Source of the DNA: an uncultured Alphaproteobacteria bacterium
GTDB taxonomy: Bacteria; Pseudomonadota; Alphaproteobacteria; HIMB59; GCA-002718135
Assembly: GCA_902540265.1 (NCBI GenBank)
Contig: CACBLW010000011.1
Span: 1 to 42,519 of the forward strand
Direction of reading: 5' to 3'
Length of the DNA: 42,519 nt
Shown in pieces: positions 28,315 to 36,912 of the stretch. A program made the position numbers and the translations under genes. Under the pieces are notes generated by a model. That model was not told the origin of the DNA. It searched no databases and saw only the letters and a list, made by a program, of their open reading frames with translations. Each line of letters begins with the position of its first letter. Within the stretch, counting starts at the first letter, position 1.

Positions 28315-29988
28315 TTAAAAAAGACCTTCAATTTCTCCATGGTCATTTAGCTTTATCGAATTTGCCGCAGGAACACTTGGTAGACCCGGCATGGTCATAA
28401 TATCTCCGCAAACAACTACTATAAACTCTGCTCCTGATGACAATCTTACCTCTCTAATAGGTAAAACGTGGCCAGTAGGAGCGCCTTTTAAATTAGGGTC
28501 AGTTGAAAAACTATATTGAGTCTTTGCAATGCAAACAGGTAATTTGCCAAATCCTTTAGTTTCAAAATCCTTCAATTGTTGACGTACTTTCGTGTCTGCC
28601 ACAACTTCACTTGCGTGATAAATCTCTTGTGCAATTTTTTCTATTTTTTTGAATAGAGTTAAGTCATCTTCATATAAAAATTTAAATGTATTCTTATTAT
28701 CTTCACAAATATCTATTACATTTTGAGCTAATTCAGTTGCACCATCACCACCATCCGACCAGTGAGTACACATAGAAGCCTTGACTCCTTGAGTTGTACA
28801 AAAACTTAGAACGGCATCAACTTCAGCTTTAGAATCAGTGACAAAATGATTAATAGCAACAGTTACTGGTAATCCAAATTTTCTAATATTATTAATATGT
28901 CTTTCTAGATTTACTAAACCTTTTTTAAGAGCATTTACATTTTCATTTTTTAAATCTTCTTTTGAAACATCGCCATGCATTTTTAGTGCTCTAATTGTAG
29001 CTACCAAAACCACACAATCAGGTTTTAAATTTGATTTTCTACATTTTATATCAAGGAATTTTTCTGCTCCTAGATCAGCTCCAAATCCTGCTTCAGTTAC
29101 AACGTAATCACTTAATTTTAAACTAGCTTTAGTTGCAATTACAGAATTGCAACCATGAGCAATATTTGCAAATGGCCCACCATGAATTATAGCAGGATTA
29201 TTTTCTAAAGTTTGTGTTATGTTGGGCCTAATGGCATCTTTTAATAATACTGTCATTGGACCTTCTGCCTTTAAATCTTTTGCATAAATAGATTTTTTGT
29301 CTCGTGTATAAGCAATAGTTATATTTCCAATTCTCTCTTCAAGATCTTTTAAATCTTTTGCTAAGCAGAAAATTGCCATTATCTCCGATGCAACAGTAAT
29401 ATCAAAACCATCTTGTCTAGGATATCCATTTGCAACTCCTCCTAAATCAACTACAATAGATCTAAGTGATCTATCATTCATATCCATTACTCTCTTCCAA
29501 ACAACCCTTCTAACATCAATATTTAATTTATTTCCCCAGTAGATATGATTATCAATCAATGCAGAAAGTAAATTATGAGCGGATGTAATTGCATGAAAAT
29601 CCCCAGTAAAATGTAAATTAATTTGCTCCATTGGTACTACTTGAGCATAGCCTCCACCAGCTGCACCACCTTTCATACCGAATGATGGTCCAAGACTCGG
29701 CTCTCTTAGACAAACTATTGATTTCTTTCCTAGTTTATTAAGACCATCACTTAATCCAACTGAAGTTGTTGTTTTACCTTCTCCTGCTGGTGTTGGAGTT
29801 ATTGCTGAGACTAGAACAAGTTTACCATCTTTATTTTTATTAAGTGACTCTATGTACTCCAAGTTTATTTTTGCTATATGACGACCCATAGGACTGAAGG
29901 CTTCAGGTGTGTCTGGTACATCAAGCCCTTTTAGAATTTCACTAATAGGCTTCATTTTAGCTTTTCTTGCTATTTCAATATCTGACAT
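28315..29988 (-). CDS. fhs: Formate-tetrahydrofolate ligase
   Basis: A 557-residue enzyme that reversibly joins formate, ATP and THF to 10-formyl-THF. The P-loop reads [12 protein letters not shown] (64-75), and [22 protein letters not shown] and [11 protein letters not shown] are invariant family blocks. Run in reverse, it releases formate and makes ATP from C1 units delivered by the sarcosine and dimethylglycine enzymes; this direction is inferred from the adjoining sox operon. A strong Shine-Dalgarno AAGGAG lies just before the ATG. metF lies 93 bases upstream on the same strand. Confidence 0.97.
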   Translation of the reverse strand: MSDIEIARKAKMKPISEILKGLDVPDTPEAFSPMGRHIAKINLEYIESLNKNKDGKLVLVSAITPTPAGEGKTTTSVGLSDGLNKLGKKSIVCLREPSLGPSFGMKGGAAGGGYAQVVPMEQINLHFTGDFHAITSAHNLLSALIDNHIYWGNKLNIDVRRVVWKRVMDMNDRSLRSIVVDLGGVANGYPRQDGFDITVASEIMAIFCLAKDLKDLEERIGNITIAYTRDKKSIYAKDLKAEGPMTVLLKDAIRPNITQTLENNPAIIHGGPFANIAHGCNSVIATKASLKLSDYVVTEAGFGADLGAEKFLDIKCRKSNLKPDCVVLVATIRALKMHGDVSKEDLKNENVNALKKGLVNLERHINNIRKFGLPVTVAINHFVTDSKAEVDAVLSFCTTQGVKASMCTHWSDGGDGATELAQNVIDICEDNKNTFKFLYEDDLTLFKKIEKIAQEIYHASEVVADTKVRQQLKDFETKGFGKLPVCIAKTQYSFSTDPNLKGAPTGHVLPIREVRLSSGAEFIVVVCGDIMTMPGLPSVPAANSIKLNDHGEIEGLF

Positions 29989-30000
29989 GAGACTCCTTAA

Positions 30001-30056
30001 TTATTAGATTCTTAATCTATAAATTAACTTAAATATCAAACAACTTTTGTTTCATT
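30001..30056 (-). promoter_or_regulatory. fhs leader region with two small inverted repeats
   Basis: The 93-base gap between metF and fhs contains AAACAA/TTGTTT (30038-30052, 3-base centre) and AGATT/AATCT (30006-30018, 3-base centre). Neither is followed by a T-run on the minus strand, so they are not convincing terminators. They could be operator half-sites or chance in AT-rich DNA. This is the most likely site of a promoter for the fhs-sox genes. Confidence 0.25.
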
Positions 30057-30081
30057 AAAAGATAAAAAAATTGTGAAGAAG

Positions 30082-30975
30082 CTAATTTAACTCGAATTTC
30101 TGTTTATTATTATAAGAAAAATCTGAGTTATTAAATTGATTTAACCACTCTGATGTTTTTTTCATACCACCAAACGCATAGAAGTGTATTTTTTCAAGTT
30201 TAGAGTCTTTGTTTATTTCGCTATGTTCAGCAAGATCATAAATTAATTTGTCAGGAGTCCTCAATGTTGCAAGTTTAGTTAAGTTAAAAGCCTGTTTTGT
30301 AATAAATCTTAAAGAATTTCCAATACCGCAAGACCTTGCATAATTAACTAATGTTTTAATAGAGGCAGGACCTGGTATCCCAGCGTGGATTGGTAATTTA
30401 TTTCCAATTTTTTCTAAATGTTTTTCCCAGTCGATTAAAGATTTAGCTTCAAAAAAAAATTGTGTTGCTAAATACATTTTAAAATCAACATTTTTTGCAA
30501 AATCATTCTTCTCTTTAATTGCTAAATCTAAATTTTCATTTGAAATATCTGGGCTTCCTTCGGGATGTCCAGCCACACCTACAAATTGATAATTATATTT
30601 TGAAAGAAAATCTGTTTTTAAAACATCAATTGAGGAAGAGATTTCGCCAGCTTGATTTCCACCGCCACCAATAATTAACATTTTTGAACACCCAGATTCA
30701 TTTGCAAGTTCACCAATATATTTTTCTAAGTCATTTTTATTTACAATAGTTCTCGCAGGTAAATGAGGTATAACATCATAACCTTCTAATTTTAATTTTT
30801 TTGCCGTTCTAATAACATTTTTTGAATTTTCATCTGGTAAATAAGTTATATAAACGTCATGATTTTTATTAAGAAATTCAGAAAAGCCTCCATATTTTTC
30901 GTAAACATTTGGAGTTGTTTCTATAGAATAACTATTGAGAAAATTTTTAACAATATTAATGGTTTCTTTAGACAT
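30082..30975 (-). CDS. metF: Methylenetetrahydrofolate reductase family protein
   Basis: A 297-residue TIM-barrel flavoprotein of the MTHFR family. Supporting segments are an early YITYLPDE, VIPHLPARTI (about 69-78), MLIIGGGGNQAGE (about 99-111), GVAGHPEGSPD (about 132-142), YLATQFFFEAKSLIDWE (about 168-184) and LPIHAGIPGPASIKTL (about 193-208). The family interconverts 5,10-methylene-THF and 5-methyl-THF. It is divergent from the classic E. coli MetF. In organisms that demethylate DMSP, such a MetF is thought to oxidise 5-methyl-THF. Its placement beside fhs and sox, across from a DmdA-like gene, fits a catabolic role, but a methionine-supply role is not excluded. Confidence 0.82.
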   Translation of the reverse strand: MSKETINIVKNFLNSYSIETTPNVYEKYGGFSEFLNKNHDVYITYLPDENSKNVIRTAKKLKLEGYDVIPHLPARTIVNKNDLEKYIGELANESGCSKMLIIGGGGNQAGEISSSIDVLKTDFLSKYNYQFVGVAGHPEGSPDISNENLDLAIKEKNDFAKNVDFKMYLATQFFFEAKSLIDWEKHLEKIGNKLPIHAGIPGPASIKTLVNYARSCGIGNSLRFITKQAFNLTKLATLRTPDKLIYDLAEHSEINKDSKLEKIHFYAFGGMKKTSEWLNQFNNSDFSYNNKQKFELN

Positions 30976-31009
30976 AAATTTTTAAAGTTTTTTTATATTA
31001 ATTAGATAA

Positions 31010-31945
31010 ATGAACAACAAGTACTTTACTATAATTACTTTTTATCAATTCAAAGTAATTAAATATAAAAATGATATCATTACTAAACTTAAAGATTTTT
31101 GTAAATTTAATAAAATAAAAGGTACAATATTGATTGCTGATGAAGGCATTAATGGAACAATAGCTGGCTTAGAAAAAAACATAAATTCTTTCATTCTATA
31201 TCTTGAAAATTTTAATTTTGAGAAACTCAATCTTAAACGATCAAAATATAAATATATGCCTTTTCAAAAACTAAAAATTAGAAATAAAAATGAAATAGTC
31301 ACACTCAGAACCAAATTTGCTGATCCTACAAAAATATCTGGAAAAAAAGTTAAATACAATGAATGGAATAACCTAATTAAAGACAAAGACACTATTGTGA
31401 TTGATGTAAGAAATGAATTTGAGGTTAAAATAGGATCTTTTGAAGGGGCAATTAATCCAAAAACTAAAAGTTTCACTGACTTTAAATCTTTTGTTCAAAA
31501 AAAACTAAATAAGTCAAAAGACAAAAAAATTGCAATGTTTTGCACTGGAGGTATCAGGTGTGAAAAGGCTTCATCATATATGATGATGAAGGGTTTTAAA
31601 AATGTTGCTCAGTTAGACGGAGGTATACTAAAGTATTTAGAAAAAACTCCAAAAAAGGATTCAATGTGGAATGGTGAATGTTTCGTATTTGATGGAAGAG
31701 TATCTTTGAAAAATGAATTAAAAGATGGAACTTACAAACTTTGTCATGCTTGTCGGATACCCATTAGTATTAAAGATACTTATAATAAATATTATGAATC
31801 AGGTGTATCTTGTCACAATTGTTTTGATAAAACATCTGAAGAAAAGAAAAATAACTTACTTGAAAGAAATAAACAAATTAAACTTGATAAAAAAAGAGGA
31901 AATTTTAACCGTTTTATTAAGCAGTCAATTTCTGATTATGAATAA
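31010..31945 (+). CDS. trhO: tRNA uridine(34) hydroxylase, rhodanese family
   Basis: A 311-residue protein of the TrhO/YceA (UPF0176) family, which makes 5-hydroxyuridine at the wobble position of certain tRNAs using O2. The N-terminal acylphosphatase-like domain carries KGTILIADEGINGTIAG (37-53). The central rhodanese domain has IDVRNEFEVKIGSFEGAINP (131-150) and the active-site loop FCTGGIRCEKAS with Cys178. The C-terminal part has paired cysteines in LCHACRIP and VSCHNCFDK. It is divergent from metF, with a 34-base gap. The length is normal for the family. Confidence 0.93.
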   Translation: MNNKYFTIITFYQFKVIKYKNDIITKLKDFCKFNKIKGTILIADEGINGTIAGLEKNINSFILYLENFNFEKLNLKRSKYKYMPFQKLKIRNKNEIVTLRTKFADPTKISGKKVKYNEWNNLIKDKDTIVIDVRNEFEVKIGSFEGAINPKTKSFTDFKSFVQKKLNKSKDKKIAMFCTGGIRCEKASSYMMMKGFKNVAQLDGGILKYLEKTPKKDSMWNGECFVFDGRVSLKNELKDGTYKLCHACRIPISIKDTYNKYYESGVSCHNCFDKTSEEKKNNLLERNKQIKLDKKRGNFNRFIKQSISDYE

Positions 31946-31986
31946 ATAATACTTTATTTCATATAATTATTCTGTATAGACACCAC

Positions 31987-32181
31987 ATGGCAAAAAAAAC
32001 TTCATTCGCCCTTAAACAACTAGTACCTGAAGAAAATCCAAAAACAGGAACTAAGTATATTGTAAGAAAACCGACAAAAGGATTGAAAGTTGCTGAAAAG
32101 CTTCGAATGAAAAAATATGATCCTGTGTTAAAAAAACACGTCTGGTTCGTAGAGAAAAAAATGCCTCCTCATAGTAAATAA
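31987..32181 (+). CDS. rpmG: Ribosomal protein L33, divergent form
   Basis: A 64-residue basic protein. The C-terminal half (about 38-58, LRMKKYDPVLKKHVWFVEKK) matches the L33 pattern MxxxKYDPxxxKHVxFxExK, and the start AKKTSFALKQLV matches its N-terminus. It is cysteine-free, like alphaproteobacterial L33. Compared with the usual 55 residues, it has extra residues in the first loop (EENPKTGTKY) and a short C-terminal PPHSK tail. It is a component of the large ribosomal subunit near the E site. Confidence 0.8.
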   Translation: MAKKTSFALKQLVPEENPKTGTKYIVRKPTKGLKVAEKLRMKKYDPVLKKHVWFVEKKMPPHSK

Positions 32182-32227
32182 TAGAATTACCTCTTTAATT
32201 TATTCTAAATTAACATAATTTAAATTC

Positions 32228-33649
32228 ATGATAGCCACTTATGGAATTCATTGGTTTAGACAAGATTTGCGATTACAAGAAAATCCATCTTTATTGTCAC
32301 TTTCAAAAAAAGTTGATCAGATAATTCCAATTTATATTTTAGATTTAAATCAAAGAATTGGATCCACATCCAAATGGTGGTTAGAAAAATCCTTAATTAG
32401 TTTATATGACTCAATACAAAAACAAAATGGCAAACTAAATATATTTGCTGGTGATCCAGAGAAAATTATATCTTCAATACTAAAGAATTCAAATATTAAA
32501 TATATATCCTGGAATAGACTATATGATCCATATTCAATTAAAAGAGATACTAAAATTAAATCTATAGTTACCTCATCTAAAATAGAATGCGACTCACACA
32601 ATGGATATCTTTTAAATGAACCTTGGAATATTAAAAATAAAAGTGGAACCTTTTTTAAAGTATTTACCCCTTACTGGCGACATTGTGATGAGCTACTAAA
32701 ACTAAAAGATGTTAAATTTAAAAATACAAAAATAAACTACGCCAATTCAAAATTTAAAAATGAAATAACTATACAAGATTTAAATCTAACAAACAAAAAA
32801 GAGCAATGGATCAAAAAAATTGAAAAATATTGGATACCCGGTGAAAGTAATGCAAAATTACAATTAAAAAAATATATTTCGCAAAAAGCAAATAACTATT
32901 CAGTTGGAAGAGATAGGCCCGATAAAGATTTAACTTCAAAATTATCACCGTATCTTCATTTTGGAGAAATATCCGCTTTGGAAGTTTATGATACCGTAAA
33001 TATTGAAAAAAAAATTAATCTTGAAAATAAAAAAAAATTTCTTGCTGAACTTGGCTGGAGAGACTTTTCTTATAATCTTTTATTTCATTATCCAGATATG
33101 ACTCATAAACCTATACAAAGTAAATTTAATAAATTTCCATGGATTAAAAATGCTAAAAATTTATCATTATGGCATAATGGTAAAACTGGTATTCCAATTG
33201 TTGATGCTGGAATGAGACAACTATATAAAACAGGCTGGATGCATAATAGAGTAAGAATGATTGTAGGTTCGTTTCTAACAAAAAATTTATTGTTACACTG
33301 GAAAAATGGGGAAGAGTGGTTTTTTGATACTTTAGTTGATGCTGACGTTGGGTCTAATTCTGCAGGTTGGCAATGGATCTCTGGTTGTGGTGCTGATGCA
33401 AGTCCATATTTTAGAATTTTTAATCCAATATTGCAGGGTCAAAAATTTGATCCAGATGGTGATTATGTAAAAGAATTTGTTCCTGAGTTGAATAATATTC
33501 CTAAAAAATATATTCATAATCCTTGGGAGATGTCTATGGAGGATCAAAAGAAATATAATTTTGAGATTGGTACTTCATATCCAGCACCAATTGTAGATTT
33601 AAAAGAAACAAGAAATAGAGCACTATCAGCATTTAAAACTATTAGTTGA
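32228..33649 (+). CDS. phr: DNA photolyase (cryptochrome/photolyase family, class I type)
   Basis: A 473-residue light-driven DNA repair flavoenzyme. The N-terminal antenna domain begins YGIHWFRQDLRLQENPSL. The C-terminal FAD domain shows SKLSPYLHFGEIS (about 238-250), ELGWRDFSYNLLFH, GKTGIPIVDAGMRQL, GWMHNRVRMIVGSFLTK and NSAGWQWISG plus ADASPYFRIFNP (about 377-402), all standard class I photolyase blocks. It splits UV-induced cyclobutane pyrimidine dimers. It leads a tight operon with a flavin amine oxidase, DUF1365, a CFA-like methyltransferase and DUF2878; the next gene starts two bases after its stop. Pyrimidine-dimer specificity is likely but not proven by sequence. Confidence 0.93.
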   Translation: MIATYGIHWFRQDLRLQENPSLLSLSKKVDQIIPIYILDLNQRIGSTSKWWLEKSLISLYDSIQKQNGKLNIFAGDPEKIISSILKNSNIKYISWNRLYDPYSIKRDTKIKSIVTSSKIECDSHNGYLLNEPWNIKNKSGTFFKVFTPYWRHCDELLKLKDVKFKNTKINYANSKFKNEITIQDLNLTNKKEQWIKKIEKYWIPGESNAKLQLKKYISQKANNYSVGRDRPDKDLTSKLSPYLHFGEISALEVYDTVNIEKKINLENKKKFLAELGWRDFSYNLLFHYPDMTHKPIQSKFNKFPWIKNAKNLSLWHNGKTGIPIVDAGMRQLYKTGWMHNRVRMIVGSFLTKNLLLHWKNGEEWFFDTLVDADVGSNSAGWQWISGCGADASPYFRIFNPILQGQKFDPDGDYVKEFVPELNNIPKKYIHNPWEMSMEDQKKYNFEIGTSYPAPIVDLKETRNRALSAFKTIS

Positions 33650-33650
33650 T

Positions 33651-34946
33651 GTGAGAGAAAAAATAGCAATTATTGGTTCTGGTATTTCAGGAATAAGTGC
33701 AGCTTACCTTTTGTCTTCAAAATATGATGTTCATTTATTTGAAAAAAATAATAAATTGGGCGGACATACAAGAACTATCTATGTTGAAGAATCAACAAAG
33801 ACAATCCCAGTTGATACAGGGTTTATTGTATTCAATGAAAATAATTATCCAGATTTAACAAATTTTTTTAAATTACTTGATGTGAAATGCAAATATTCAG
33901 ATATGTCTTTTGCCGTCTCAAATCAAGATCCTCAAATTGAATATAGTGGCAAAAATATATTTTCTCTTTTTGCTAATTTCAGAAACGTGTTTTCTTTTAA
34001 TTTTTTTAAAATGTTATTTGAAATAAGAAAGCTTTATTTATTATGTAATAGCTTGAATGTTAGTGATTTAGATCAAACTAAAACCTTAAATGATTTTTTA
34101 AAAACTAATAATTTTTCAACATACCTAATAAATTATCATATTTTACCTATGATATCATCTATATGGTCAAGCAATATAAGTGATGTAAAAAATTTTCCTC
34201 TCATAACATTTATTAATTTTTTTAAAAATCATGCTTTATTTAATTTAAAAAAAAGACCTCAATGGAAATACGTAGAAGGTGGTAGTAACGAATATATAAA
34301 AAAAATTATTAATAAAAATGTTTTTGAGTATGAAACAAATTTCAAAATTAATAAAATTATTAGAGAAAATAGTAAAATTAAAATAGAAGATGAGAAAAAT
34401 AATATATTAGAATTTCATAAGGTAATATTCGCAACCCATGCAAATCAAGTATTGGATATTTTGGAAAAACCAACAAAAGAAGAAGTAAAAATATTTTCAC
34501 AATTTAAATATTCAACTAACTCAGCAATACTTCACTCCGATCACTCTTTAATGCCTAAATCAAAAATTGCGTGGTCGAGTTGGAATTTTTTAAATAAGTC
34601 ATCATCTTCTAAATTTACTTTAACTTATTGGATGAATTTCTTGCAAAAATTACCAACCAAACAAAATTATTTTGTAACTGTAAATCCATATAAAAAGCCT
34701 AAAAATATAATTAACGAAACAACATTTAATCATCCAATATATACCACCGATACTATTTTAGCTCAAAAAAACGTTATGCAAATTCAAGGAAAGAATAATA
34801 CTTTTTTCTGTGGAGCTTATCTTGGATATGGTTTTCATGAAGACGGCATTCAATCATCTTCTTATATTTGTAAATTATTAAATTGTGATTTACCTTGGAA
34901 GAGAGAGAAAAATTTTTATAATAGATTGCAAATTAATTTTAAATGA
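33651..34946 (+). CDS. FAD-dependent amine oxidase/desaturase-like flavoprotein
   Basis: A 431-residue flavoprotein with a GTG start (an ATG two bases upstream runs straight into a stop). The N-terminus has IAIIGSGISGISAAYLLS and EKNNKLGGHTRTI (about 5-42), and the C-terminus has FCGAYLGYGFHEDGIQSS (about 384-401), the amine-oxidase-type FAD site. Homologues next to CFA-like genes are often called cyclopropane-synthesis-associated flavoproteins; in Rhodobacter sphaeroides a flavin amine oxidase of the RpoE regulon (UfaD) takes part in furan fatty acid synthesis. A role as a lipid-acting oxidase or desaturase is inferred from this context. It overlaps the DUF1365 gene by four bases. Confidence 0.82.
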   Translation: MREKIAIIGSGISGISAAYLLSSKYDVHLFEKNNKLGGHTRTIYVEESTKTIPVDTGFIVFNENNYPDLTNFFKLLDVKCKYSDMSFAVSNQDPQIEYSGKNIFSLFANFRNVFSFNFFKMLFEIRKLYLLCNSLNVSDLDQTKTLNDFLKTNNFSTYLINYHILPMISSIWSSNISDVKNFPLITFINFFKNHALFNLKKRPQWKYVEGGSNEYIKKIINKNVFEYETNFKINKIIRENSKIKIEDEKNNILEFHKVIFATHANQVLDILEKPTKEEVKIFSQFKYSTNSAILHSDHSLMPKSKIAWSSWNFLNKSSSSKFTLTYWMNFLQKLPTKQNYFVTVNPYKKPKNIINETTFNHPIYTTDTILAQKNVMQIQGKNNTFFCGAYLGYGFHEDGIQSSSYICKLLNCDLPWKREKNFYNRLQINFK

Positions 34947-35716
34947 TTTCTCAAATACTATTATCTAGCATTATACATAAAAGATTTATTCCATTTAAAC
35001 ACACGTTGAAATATGAGGTACCAAGTGTTTTTATTAATTTGGATAATCTAGATCAATTAAGTAAAAACTATAAACTTTTTTCATTAAACTCTTTTAATCT
35101 TTTTTCTATTTATGAAAAAGATCATGGATATAGAGACAAAAGGTCAATAAAGACATTCGTTAAAGATTCCCTCTCTAAATTTAATATTAAATATAAACAT
35201 CTTAATATAATGATATTATGTTTTCCAAGAATTTTGGGATATGTATTTGATCCCTTATCAATTATATATTGTTATGATGATAAAAAATTAATATCTATTT
35301 TCTATGAAGTCAAAAATACGACTAATGAACAACATACCTATATTTTTAAAGGAAATGTAAATTTTGAAGATTTTAAATTATCTCATGAATGTGCAAAGCA
35401 GTTTTATGTATCTCCGTTCATAGAAATGGAGGCAAATTATAAATTTTTTAATCGAATGCAAAAAGATACAATAAATATTAACATTGATCTTTATGATAAA
35501 AATAATAAAAAAGTTCTAACAGCTTCTCAGCATGGCAAATTTACAGATTTTAACTCGAAAAATATGTTTAAATTTTTATATTACAATCCACTTTTAGGCT
35601 TCAAGGTAATGGCTGGAATTCTTTATGAAGCTCTAAAAATAATTTACAAAGGTGGTAAATATTATGCACGAAAAAAGAAGCCAAATGATACAGTGAGTTT
35701 TGAAGGTAATTTTTAA
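34943..35716 (+). CDS. DUF1365 family protein
   Basis: A 257-residue protein with the DUF1365 pattern: an N-terminal SSIIHKRFIPFKHTLKYEVP (about 9-28), DHGYRDKRSIKTFVKDSL (about 60-77), LCFPRILGYVFDPLSIIYCYD (about 92-112), FYEVKNTTNEQHTY (about 121-134) and KQFYVSPFIEMEANYKF (about 154-170). No catalytic function is established for the family; it almost always sits between the flavoprotein and the CFA-like methyltransferase, as here. The four-base overlap upstream and zero-base junction downstream imply one coupled translation unit. A cooperating role in lipid modification is inferred. Confidence 0.85.
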   Translation: MISQILLSSIIHKRFIPFKHTLKYEVPSVFINLDNLDQLSKNYKLFSLNSFNLFSIYEKDHGYRDKRSIKTFVKDSLSKFNIKYKHLNIMILCFPRILGYVFDPLSIIYCYDDKKLISIFYEVKNTTNEQHTYIFKGNVNFEDFKLSHECAKQFYVSPFIEMEANYKFFNRMQKDTININIDLYDKNNKKVLTASQHGKFTDFNSKNMFKFLYYNPLLGFKVMAGILYEALKIIYKGGKYYARKKKPNDTVSFEGNF

Positions 35717-36910
35717 ATGAATTTTTTTAAAACAAATTTTGATAAAACTGTCGAAAAATTATTAGTAAACTTTCTATCTAAAATTCGATACGGAAAATTA
35801 ACAGTTGAATTTCCTACTGGCGAGGAGAGAGTTTTTGTCGGAAAAGAGGAGGATATATCTGCAAATATAAAAATTCATAATTATAATTTTTTAAATTTAA
35901 TTTTTAAAAAAGGTTCTGTAGGTTTTGCAGAAGCCTATATGAATGGTTACTTTACAAGCACCGATTTGACTAATTTATTACTACTTTCTCACAAAAATGA
36001 GAGTTATTTTTTACAAAGCATAAATACTAATCTTTTTTTTGCTACTTTTGCGAAATTAAAGCATTTTTTAAATAACAATTCAAAATCACAGAGTAAAAAA
36101 AACATTAAATATCATTATGATTTAGGAAATAATTTTTACGAAAAGTGGTTAGATAAAACCATGACCTATTCTTCTGCTCTTTTTGATAATAAGAATACCA
36201 ATTTATCGGATGCACAATTTAACAAATATAGAAAGATTGCTGAAACTTTATCATTAGACTCAAATTCTAAAACTTTAGAAATTGGATGTGGATGGGGCGG
36301 GTTTTCATCATTTGTAGCGAAAAATTACAATTGTTCAGTTGATGCTATAACTATTTCTAAGGAACAATACGAATATGCTTCTGAAAAAATTCAAAATGAA
36401 GGTTTGTCTGAAAAAGTATCAGTTATATTCAGAGATTATAGGGATATCAAAAAAAAATATTCAAATATTGTATCAATTGAAATGTTTGAAGCAGTTGGGA
36501 AGAAATACTGGCATAATTACTTTGATACAATTCATAATTCTCTCAACGATGGTGGTATGGCTGCGCTACAAGTCATAACGATTGATGAAAAAAAGGCTAA
36601 AGATTATCAAAACAGACCAGATTTTATTCAACAATATATTTTTCCAGGCGGAATGCTTCCAACTAAAAAACAATTTGAATATTCGGCAAAACACGTTGGA
36701 CTAAAATGTATTGAAAATCTAAGTTTCGGTGGTTCTTATGCAAAAACACTTAAAATGTGGAATAAACAATTTCAAAAATCTTGGACTGATTTATCAAAGT
36801 TTGGTTTCGATATTAAATTTAAAAGAATGTGGGAATTTTATCTATCTTATTGTGAAACAGGTTTTGCAAATAGTTCAACCGATGTTTCTCATTTCTTAAT
36901 TCAAAAATAG
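35717..36910 (+). CDS. CFA-synthase-like SAM-dependent lipid methyltransferase
   Basis: A 397-residue enzyme of the cyclopropane-fatty-acyl-phospholipid synthase family. It has KYHYDLGNNFYEKWLDKTMTY (131-151), the SAM loop LEIGCGWGGFSSF (187-199), EMFEAVGKKYW (255-265) and the PGGMLPTKKQF stretch (310-320). Against E. coli Cfa, the bicarbonate ligand Cys139 aligns with Ser153 and His266 with Gln285, while Glu239 (Glu258) and Tyr317 (Tyr341) are kept. The target double bond may therefore be methylated rather than closed to a ring. It follows DUF1365 with no spacer. Alternative: a true cyclopropane synthase with an altered base. Confidence 0.88.
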   Translation: MNFFKTNFDKTVEKLLVNFLSKIRYGKLTVEFPTGEERVFVGKEEDISANIKIHNYNFLNLIFKKGSVGFAEAYMNGYFTSTDLTNLLLLSHKNESYFLQSINTNLFFATFAKLKHFLNNNSKSQSKKNIKYHYDLGNNFYEKWLDKTMTYSSALFDNKNTNLSDAQFNKYRKIAETLSLDSNSKTLEIGCGWGGFSSFVAKNYNCSVDAITISKEQYEYASEKIQNEGLSEKVSVIFRDYRDIKKKYSNIVSIEMFEAVGKKYWHNYFDTIHNSLNDGGMAALQVITIDEKKAKDYQNRPDFIQQYIFPGGMLPTKKQFEYSAKHVGLKCIENLSFGGSYAKTLKMWNKQFQKSWTDLSKFGFDIKFKRMWEFYLSYCETGFANSSTDVSHFLIQK

Positions 36911-36912
36911 AA

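Noticed and set aside
31725-31949. 74-residue frame overlapping the end of trhO
   Set aside because: It lies wholly in another frame of the conserved trhO C-terminus and matches nothing.
36375-36578. 67-residue frame inside the CFA-like gene
   Set aside because: Out-of-frame shadow; the methyltransferase motifs run through this stretch without interruption.
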